Made by a program: the position numbers and the translations under genes. Under the pieces are notes generated by a model. It was not told the origin of the DNA. It was given only the letters and a program-made list of their open reading frames with translations, and did not search any database. 64,000 nucleotides of DNA from Pseudomonas alkylphenolica (GTDB lineage Bacteria > Pseudomonadota > Gammaproteobacteria > Pseudomonadales > Pseudomonadaceae), in the NCBI RefSeq assembly GCF_004025535.1, contig NZ_QJRG01000034.1, positions 310,001 through 374,000 of the forward strand, in the 5' to 3' direction. Shown here piece by piece: positions 58,009 to 64,000 of the stretch (position 1 is the first letter of the stretch; the number at the start of each line of letters is the position of its first letter).

Positions 58009-59511
58009 TCAGGCCTGTGGGCGCATGTGCGGGAACAGGATCACATCGCGAATCGATGGCGAGTTGGTCAGCAGCATGACCAGACGGTCGATACCGATGC
58101 CCTCACCGGCCGTTGGCGGCATGCCGTATTCCAGGGCGCGAACGAAGTCGGCGTCGTAGTGCATGGCTTCGTCGTCGCCGGCATCTTTGTCGGCCACCTG
58201 AGCCATGAAACGCTCCGCCTGGTCTTCCGCATCGTTGAGCTCGGAATAGGCGTTGGCGATTTCACGACCACCGATGAACAGTTCAAAGCGGTCGGTGACG
58301 TTCGGGTTCTCGTCGTTGCGACGGGCCAGCGGCGACACTTCGAACGGGTACTGGGTAATGAAGTGCGGCTGTTCCAGCTTGTGCTCGACCAGCTCTTCGA
58401 AAATCATCACCTGCAGCTTGCCCAGGCCTTCGAAACCGAGAACCTTGGCACCGGCTTTCTTGGCGATTGCGCGTGCCTTGTCGATGTCGTTCAGGTCATC
58501 GGCAGTCAGCTCGGGGTTGTACTTGAGGATCGAGTCGAACACCGACAGGCGTACGAACGGCTCACCGAAGTGGAACACCTTGTCGCCGTACGGCACGTCG
58601 GTGCTGCCCAGCACCAGCTGCGCCAGTTCACGGAACAGCTCTTCGGTGAGGTCCATGTTGTCTTCGTAGTCAGCGTAGGCCTGGTAGAACTCGAGCATGG
58701 TGAACTCGGGGTTGTGCCGGGTCGAAACGCCTTCGTTACGGAAGTTGCGGTTGATCTCGAAGACCTTTTCAAAACCACCTACAACCAGGCGCTTGAGGTA
58801 CAGCTCCGGCGCGATACGCAGGAACATGGCCATGTCCAGGGCGTTGTGGTGGGTTTCAAACGGCTTGGCTGCTGCGCCACCCGGGATGGTCTGCAGCATC
58901 GGCGTTTCCACTTCGAGGAAGTCGCGCTTGATCAGGAAGTTGCGGATGTGGTTGATGACCTGCGAGCGGACGCGGAAGGTATCGCGAACTTCTTCGTTGA
59001 CCATCAGGTCGACGTAGCGCTGGCGATAGCGCTGCTCGGTGTCGGTCAGGCCGTGGTGTTTGTCGGGCAGCGGGCGCAGCGACTTGGTCAGCAGGCGCAC
59101 GTTGGTCATTTCGACGTACAGGTCGCCCTTGCCGGAACGGGCCAGGGTGCCTTCGGCGGCGATGATGTCGCCCAGGTCCCAGGTTTTCACTGCGGCCAGG
59201 GTTTCTTCCGGCAGGGTCTTGCGGTTGACGTAGACCTGGATACGACCGGTCATGTCCTGGATCACCATGAACGAGCCACGGTTGAGCATGATGCGCCCGG
59301 CAACCTTGACCGGAATCGCTGCAGCTTCCAGCTCTTCCTTGGTCTTGTCGACATACTTTTTCTGCAGGTCATTGCAGTAGCTGTCACGGCGGAAGTCGTT
59401 GGGGAAGGCATTACCCTTGGCGCGCTCGGCAGCAAGCTTTTCCTTGCGCAGCGCGATCAGGGTGTTTTCTTCCTGTTGCAGGTCTTGCGGGTCGAGTTTG
59501 AGGTCGCTCAT
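58009..59511 (-). CDS. lysS: Lysyl-tRNA synthetase (class II)
   Basis: Charges tRNA-Lys. It is 500 aa. An N-terminal OB-fold anticodon domain ([20 protein letters not shown]) is followed by the class II catalytic core: motif 2 [18 protein letters not shown] and motif 3 [20 protein letters not shown]. It starts 71 bp after prfB with only a weak stem between, so the prfB-lysS pair is probably cotranscribed, as in E. coli. Confidence 0.98.
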   Translation of the reverse strand: MSDLKLDPQDLQQEENTLIALRKEKLAAERAKGNAFPNDFRRDSYCNDLQKKYVDKTKEELEAAAIPVKVAGRIMLNRGSFMVIQDMTGRIQVYVNRKTLPEETLAAVKTWDLGDIIAAEGTLARSGKGDLYVEMTNVRLLTKSLRPLPDKHHGLTDTEQRYRQRYVDLMVNEEVRDTFRVRSQVINHIRNFLIKRDFLEVETPMLQTIPGGAAAKPFETHHNALDMAMFLRIAPELYLKRLVVGGFEKVFEINRNFRNEGVSTRHNPEFTMLEFYQAYADYEDNMDLTEELFRELAQLVLGSTDVPYGDKVFHFGEPFVRLSVFDSILKYNPELTADDLNDIDKARAIAKKAGAKVLGFEGLGKLQVMIFEELVEHKLEQPHFITQYPFEVSPLARRNDENPNVTDRFELFIGGREIANAYSELNDAEDQAERFMAQVADKDAGDDEAMHYDADFVRALEYGMPPTAGEGIGIDRLVMLLTNSPSIRDVILFPHMRPQA

Positions 59512-59582
59512 GTCGATACATTTTCCATCTGGGGTTCATTGCCCCCGCCCGCAGGCGAGGGTCTTGTAGCGGATCGGGAAAC

Positions 59583-60678
59583 TTACAGCCCCTGCTTGAG
59601 GCTGGCTTCCAGGTACTCGTCGAGGTCGCCGTCGAGCACCTTGTTGCAGTCGCTGCGCTCTACGCCGGTACGCAGGTCCTTGATGCGCGAGTCATCAAGC
59701 ACGTAGGACCGGATCTGATGGCCCCAGCCGATGTCCGACTTGCTGTCTTCCAGCGCCTGGGAGGCGGCGTTGCGCTTCTGCATTTCCAGCTCGTACAACT
59801 TGGCCCGCAGCATTTTCATGGCGGTGTCCTTGTTCGCGTGCTGGGAGCGTTCGTTCTGGCACGCCACCACGGTGTTGGTCGGCACGTGGGTGATACGTAC
59901 GGCCGAGTCGGTGGTGTTTACGTGCTGACCGCCCGCGCCCGAGGAGCGGTAGGTGTCGATGCGCAGGTCCGATGGGTTGATATCGATCTCGACCTTGTCG
60001 TCGATCTCGGGGGATACGAACACCGCCGAGAACGAAGTGTGGCGACGCGCGCCGGAGTCGAACGGGCTCTTGCGTACCAGGCGGTGCACGCCGATCTCGG
60101 TGCGCAGCCAACCGAAGGCGTATTCGCCCTTGATGTGCACGGTGGCGCCCTTGATACCCGCAACCTCACCTTCGGAAAGCTCGATGATGGTGGCGTCGAA
60201 GCCGCGTTTGTCAGCCCAGCGCAGGTACATGCGCAGCAGGATGTTGGCCCAGTCCTGGGCCTCGGTGCCGCCGGAGCCGGCCTGGATGTCCAGGTAGGCG
60301 TTGTTCATGTCCATCTCGCCGCTGAACATGCGACGGAACTCGAGCAGTGCCAGGGCCTCTTCCAGGCCTTCCAGCTCGGTCACGACGTCGGCTACGGCGC
60401 CTTCATCGTTTTCCCCGACGGCCATGTCGAGCAGGTCCTGGCAGTCGGCCAGGCCACCGGCCAGTTTGTCCAGGGTCTCGACGACCTGCGCCAGCATGGC
60501 GCGCTCGCGGCCGAGTGCCTGGGCGTATTCAGGCTTGTTCCAGACGTTCGGGTCTTCGAGTTCGCGGTTGACTTCGATCAGGCGGTCATGCTTTTGATCG
60601 TAGTCAAAGATACCCCCGAATGGACTCGGAGCGCTCGGTCAGGTCCTTGATGGTGTTCAGGATCGGTTGGATTTCCAT
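59583..60678 (-). CDS. prfB: Peptide chain release factor 2 (programmed +1 frameshift)
   Basis: Reads UAA and UGA stops. The gene is in two frames: ATG at 60678 gives 24 codons, then an in-frame TGA (60604-60606). A +1 shift at CTT-T continues from 60605 to 59583, giving 364 aa, the normal RF2 length. The stop-recognition SPF is in [13 protein letters not shown] and the catalytic GGQ in [12 protein letters not shown]. Without the shift the product would be 24 aa, so this is the well-known autoregulation of RF2 and not a broken gene. Confidence 0.98.
60603..60618 (-). promoter_or_regulatory. prfB programmed frameshift site
   Basis: On the minus strand the site reads CGGGGGTATCTTTGAC. The GGGGG acts as an internal Shine-Dalgarno-like sequence, CTT-T is the slippery codon and TGA-C is the poorly read stop. 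It matches the E. coli prfB site except for the first base. Confidence 0.95.
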
Positions 60679-60735
60679 GGGCGGGCAACTCTCGTGCGTA
60701 ATCGGTAGAAAAGCGGGAGAGTATACCGGAGTTAC

Positions 60736-60830
60736 AGCTGCAAGCGCCAAGCTGCAAGCGACAAGAGGCCGGAGAAATACCCGTCGCTCACGCCACTACT
60801 TTGCCGCTTGTAGCTTCAAGCTTGTAGCTA
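60736..60830. repeat. Imperfect inverted repeat of the agctgcaag type
   Basis: The left part (60736-60765) contains two agctgcaag units. The right part (60808-60830), read on the minus strand, is agctacaagc followed by ttgaagctacaag. The arms pair with a few mismatches around a 42-nt centre. It lies just downstream of wspR and upstream of prfB and likely ends wsp transcription. It is a different family from the gtaggagc repeats. Confidence 0.55.
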
Positions 60831-60838
60831 TCGTCAAT

Positions 60839-61843
60839 TCAATTCACCCCGACCTGATTGCGCCCATTGTGCTTGGCCTGGTACAGGCCCTTGTCGGCCG
60901 CCGATATCAGTTGCCGACAATGGCTGCCAATGCTCGGTGTCTGCGTCGCCAGACCGATGCTCACGGTCAGGCAGGCGTCGGCATCGGGCATGTTGTGGGC
61001 AATGTTCATCACCTCGACGCTCTGACGCAGTTTTTCCGCCACCAGCCGCGCGCCGCCAGGCGAGGTGTTGGGCAGCACCAGAACAAACTCCTCGCCACCA
61101 TATCGCGCCGGCAGGTCGCTTGGGCGCGCACACGAGCCACGGATGGCGTCGGCCACCTGACGCAAGGCTTCGTCACCGGCCAGGTGGCCGAAGGTATCGT
61201 TGTAGGCTTTGAAGTAGTCAACATCGATCATCAACAACGACAACTGGGTCTGTTCGCGCATCGCCCGACGCCACTCCAGCTCCAGGTACTCGTCGAAATG
61301 CCGACGGTTCGACAGCCCGGTGAGCCCATCGGAGTTCATCAGGCGCTGCAGCACCAGGTTGGTATCGAGCAACTGCTGCTGGCTGACACGCAGGGCCCGG
61401 TAGGCCTCGTCACGTTGCAGCAGGGTCAGGTAGGAGCGCGAGTGATAACGAATGCGCGCCACCAGTTCGATGTTGTCCGGCAGTTTGACCAGGTAGTCGT
61501 TGGCGCCGGCGGCAAATGCCGCGCTTTTCACCAGTGGGTCCTCCTTGGTCGACAGGACGATGATCGGGATGTCCTGGGTCGCCGGGTTGCTGCGGTAGGC
61601 GCGCACCAGGGTCAGGCCGTCAAGCCCGGGCATGATCAGGTCCTGGAGAATCACCGTCGGTTTGATCCGGATCGCCTGCGCCACCGCCTGGTGCGGGTCA
61701 GCACAAAAGTGAAAGTCGATGTTCTCCTCATGCGCCAGACCACGGCGCACTGCTTCGCCGATCATGGCCTGATCGTCGACCAGCAGTACCATTGCCGAGT
61801 TTTCGTTCGCGGCCGGGAAACCCTCGAGCGGTAATTCATTCAT
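60839..61843 (-). CDS. wspR: Diguanylate cyclase response regulator WspR
   Basis: Output of the Wsp surface-sensing system, making cyclic-di-GMP when phosphorylated by WspE. It is 334 aa. The receiver domain has phosphoacceptor D68 ([12 protein letters not shown]). A helical stalk follows (about 140-170). The GGDEF domain has an active GGEEF at 249-253 and an intact inhibitory site R240-x-x-D243 (RPSD), so product feedback should operate. It lies 51 bp after wspF, last gene of the cluster. Confidence 0.97.
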   Translation of the reverse strand: MNELPLEGFPAANENSAMVLLVDDQAMIGEAVRRGLAHEENIDFHFCADPHQAVAQAIRIKPTVILQDLIMPGLDGLTLVRAYRSNPATQDIPIIVLSTKEDPLVKSAAFAAGANDYLVKLPDNIELVARIRYHSRSYLTLLQRDEAYRALRVSQQQLLDTNLVLQRLMNSDGLTGLSNRRHFDEYLELEWRRAMREQTQLSLLMIDVDYFKAYNDTFGHLAGDEALRQVADAIRGSCARPSDLPARYGGEEFVLVLPNTSPGGARLVAEKLRQSVEVMNIAHNMPDADACLTVSIGLATQTPSIGSHCRQLISAADKGLYQAKHNGRNQVGVN

Positions 61844-61894
61844 GCGCTGTCACCTGGTCACTACCGGCAGACCGGCGTGCCACAATACATATCT

Positions 61895-62908
61895 TCATTT
61901 AGGAAAAATTTCCATCAATCGTGCAGCAATCCGCTCCAGAGGGCGAATTTCCATTGCTGCATCTATTGCGGCCGCAGCCTTGGGCATGCCGTATACGGCA
62001 CTGCTGTTTTGGTCCTGAGCGATGGTCAGGAAGCGCTGCTGGCGCATCAATTTAAGGCCTTGGGCACCATCGCGCCCCATGCCGGTGAGCAATACGCCAA
62101 CCGCGTCGCCACGCCAGTAACGGGCCACACTTTCAAAAAATACATCGATCGAAGGCCGGTAGATCTCGTTCACCGGTTCGGCGGTGTAGGCCAGGTTACC
62201 GTTGTCGAGCAAGCGGATGTGGTGGTTGGTCCCTGCCAGCAGCACCTGCCCCGGTTGCGGTGGTTCTCCCTCGCGGGCCAGGCGTACCGCCAGCCCCGAG
62301 GCACTGCCAAGCCATTCGGCCATGCCGGCGGCAAACACCTGGTCAACATGCTGGACCAGCACAATAGCGGCAGGAAAGTCTCGGGGGAGCCCCTTTAGCA
62401 ATACTTCCAGGGCTGCCGGCCCACCCGCCGACGATCCAATGGCCACCAGCCCCTGACGCTGTGCCACTTCGCGTAGCGGTGCGCTCATGGGCCGTGGGGC
62501 CGCGGTGCGCTGCTGACCGACCAACCAGCCGATATTGAGGATCTTGCGCAGCAGCGGTGCTGCTGCCTGCCGGGGGTCGCCTGCGCCAAGGGCCGGGGTG
62601 TCGACCACATCGAGGGCGCCGTAACCCATGGCCTCGAACACGCGGTGGACATTCTGCTGGCGGTCCACCGTAACGATAACGATCGGACACGGTGACTCGG
62701 TCATGATCCGTCGGGTCGCCTCGACCCCGTCCATGACCGGCATGATCAGGTCCATGAGTATCAGGTCCGGGGTCTGCTCGGCGCACAGGCGCACTGCTTC
62801 GGCGCCGTTGCTGGCGACCCATACCACCTGGTGCGCAGGTTCGAACGCCAACGCCCGGCGCAAGGCCTCAACCGCCATGGGCATGTCGTTGACGATAGCG
62901 ATCTTCAT
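61895..62908 (-). CDS. wspF: Wsp methylesterase/response regulator WspF (CheB type)
   Basis: Removes methyl groups from the Wsp receptor and so damps signalling. Loss of WspF causes wrinkly, high c-di-GMP colonies in several pseudomonads. It is 337 aa. The receiver has D53 (LILMDLIMP). The methylesterase triad is S160 (AIGSSAGGP), H187 (VQHVDQVF) and D280 (GMGRDGAQG). All are intact, so the system should be under normal control. The start overlaps the wspE stop (ATGA). Confidence 0.96.
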   Translation of the reverse strand: MKIAIVNDMPMAVEALRRALAFEPAHQVVWVASNGAEAVRLCAEQTPDLILMDLIMPVMDGVEATRRIMTESPCPIVIVTVDRQQNVHRVFEAMGYGALDVVDTPALGAGDPRQAAAPLLRKILNIGWLVGQQRTAAPRPMSAPLREVAQRQGLVAIGSSAGGPAALEVLLKGLPRDFPAAIVLVQHVDQVFAAGMAEWLGSASGLAVRLAREGEPPQPGQVLLAGTNHHIRLLDNGNLAYTAEPVNEIYRPSIDVFFESVARYWRGDAVGVLLTGMGRDGAQGLKLMRQQRFLTIAQDQNSSAVYGMPKAAAAIDAAMEIRPLERIAARLMEIFPK

Positions 62909-64000
62909 CCCTGGGCTCCCCCGATCAACTCGACCACGGCATCAAGCAAGGCGTCATCATGAAAACTGGCTTTTGCCAAATAGTAGTCGGCTCCGGCGTC
63001 CAGTCCACGACGGCGATCCTCTTCACGGTCCTTGTAAGAGACCACCATGACCGGCAGCGACTGCAAACGGCTGTCGCGACGCAGCAAGGTGACCAGCTCG
63101 ATACCATCCATGCGCGGCATGTCGATGTCAGTGATGAGCAGGTCGAAATCCTCGCTGCGCAAGGCATTCCAGCCGTCCATGCCATCGACCGCGACCGCCA
63201 CTTCATAACCACGATTGCTGAGCAGCTTGCGCTGCAACTCACGTACGGTGAGCGAGTCATCCACCACCAGAACGCGCTTACGCGCCGCCTCACGTGCTGC
63301 CGACTGGCCGCGCTCGATGCGCTCCAGGCGACCGGTGCTCAATAGCTTATCGACCGAGCGCAGCAAGTCTTCAACATCGATAATCAGTACGACGCTGCCA
63401 TCATCGAGTAACGCACCGGACGAAATGTCCTGAACCTTGCCCAGTCGCGCATCGAGCGGCATGACTACAAGGACACGCTCGCCGATCAGACGCTCGACCG
63501 CCACGCCATACAAGGTCTCGCGCTCGCTGATGACCACCACCTTGATGGTCTGGCCATCGGTTTGACTCGGCGGGCGATTGAGCAACTGACTGGCGGCGAC
63601 CAGACCGATGTGCCTGCCCTCATGCCAAAAGTGCTGACGCCCCTCGATCTGGACAATGGCCTCGGCGGGCAACTCCAGCGTGCGCTCGATATGGGCCAAG
63701 GGAAAGGCGTAGGCCTCCTCCCCTACTTCAACTACCAGGCTGCGCACCACCGACAGCGTCAACGGCACTTCCAGGTGGAAGCAACTGCCCTGCTCGCCGG
63801 TATGGGTCATCACGATCGCACCGCGCAACTGGCGGACCATGTGCTGCACCGCGTCCAGCCCGACGCCGCGCCCGGACACCTCGGTAACCTCGTCACGCAG
63901 GCTGAAGCCTGGCAGGAAGAGAAAGGTCAGCAACTCTGCCTCGCTCATCTGCGCCACAGTCTCGGCAGGCGACAACTGACGCTCGACAATGCTCTGGCGC
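62905..64000 (-). CDS. wspE: Hybrid CheA-type kinase WspE (5' part beyond window)
   Basis: Histidine kinase that phosphorylates WspR and WspF. The frame is open to the right window edge, giving about 364 C-terminal residues of a protein usually near 750. Visible are the end of the ATPase domain ([12 protein letters not shown]), a CheW-like regulatory domain, a linker, and a receiver with [13 protein letters not shown]. The Hpt domain and phosphorylated histidine lie outside. It overlaps wspF by 4 bp. This is a window-edge truncation, not a pseudogene. Confidence 0.95.
   Translation of the reverse strand, partial: RQSIVERQLSPAETVAQMSEAELLTFLFLPGFSLRDEVTEVSGRGVGLDAVQHMVRQLRGAIVMTHTGEQGSCFHLEVPLTLSVVRSLVVEVGEEAYAFPLAHIERTLELPAEAIVQIEGRQHFWHEGRHIGLVAASQLLNRPPSQTDGQTIKVVVISERETLYGVAVERLIGERVLVVMPLDARLGKVQDISSGALLDDGSVVLIIDVEDLLRSVDKLLSTGRLERIERGQSAAREAARKRVLVVDDSLTVRELQRKLLSNRGYEVAVAVDGMDGWNALRSEDFDLLITDIDMPRMDGIELVTLLRRDSRLQSLPVMVVSYKDREEDRRRGLDAGADYYLAKASFHDDALLDAVVELIGGAQG

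Overview
The window is a GC-rich stretch of Pseudomonas chromosome, most like the P. putida / P. fluorescens side of the genus. This rests on the protein sequences (LpxA, BamA, RseP, GlnD, PlsB, WspR/F/E), on the long DapD form, and on a gene order that, from memory, follows the P. aeruginosa PAO1 block from dnaE through mexJK-mexL, adk, ppc, lysS and prfB to the wsp cluster. I see no rRNA or tRNA gene, no CRISPR array, no insertion sequence and no prophage. This is core chromosome, with mobile-looking DNA limited to short palindromic (REP-like) repeats.

Layout. 1-17789, all on the minus strand, is the essential envelope and translation cluster. In transcription order it reads rpsB, tsf, pyrH, frr, uppS, cdsA, dxr, rseP, bamA, skp, lpxD, fabZ, lpxA, lpxB, rnhB, dnaE (cut by the left window edge). 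It joins protein synthesis, isoprenoid and phospholipid precursors, outer-membrane protein assembly, lipid A synthesis and replication. From a divergent promoter region at 17790-18129 the plus strand carries map, glnD and dapC. A CPA1 Na+/H+ antiporter faces them. Then come yffB-dapD and csdA-csdE, with tcdA convergent to csdE. Next are a bifunctional GH17/GT2 glucan synthase (ndvB-like), dapE-rlmA, two small genes, a cold-shock gene, plsB and two exported proteins.

38.4-43.4 kb is an RND efflux pair (mexJ-mexK type) with its divergent TetR repressor (mexL type) and a 16-bp palindrome in between. 43.4-52.5 kb holds rsmJ, an unrecognised protein with an internal duplication, a four-gene minus-strand operon (small protein, DUF72, ICL/PEP-mutase family, extensin-like), tsaB, adk and ppc. 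52-54 kb has a small conserved gene and two outer-membrane lipoproteins, the second with an OmpA domain. 54.1-57.9 kb is a tight five-gene operon: TetR, lipoprotein, HExxxH protein of the DUF1704/MATCAP type, alpha/beta-hydrolase lipoprotein and a small membrane protein. lysS and prfB (with its programmed +1 frameshift) follow. The right edge holds the surface-sensing cyclic-di-GMP genes wspR, wspF and the 3' half of wspE.

The strongest candidate for something under-described is the 54.1-57.9 kb operon built around a HExxxH/QEGLA metallopeptidase-like protein. Secondary candidates are the duplicated protein at 44262-44885 and the operon at 44889-47611. Lysine/diaminopimelate synthesis (dapC, dapD, dapE), lipid A synthesis and two-thiol sulfur transfer (csdA-csdE) are each represented by several genes. 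Very long open frames lie antisense to most large genes. They are by-products of GC-rich coding and are not annotated.
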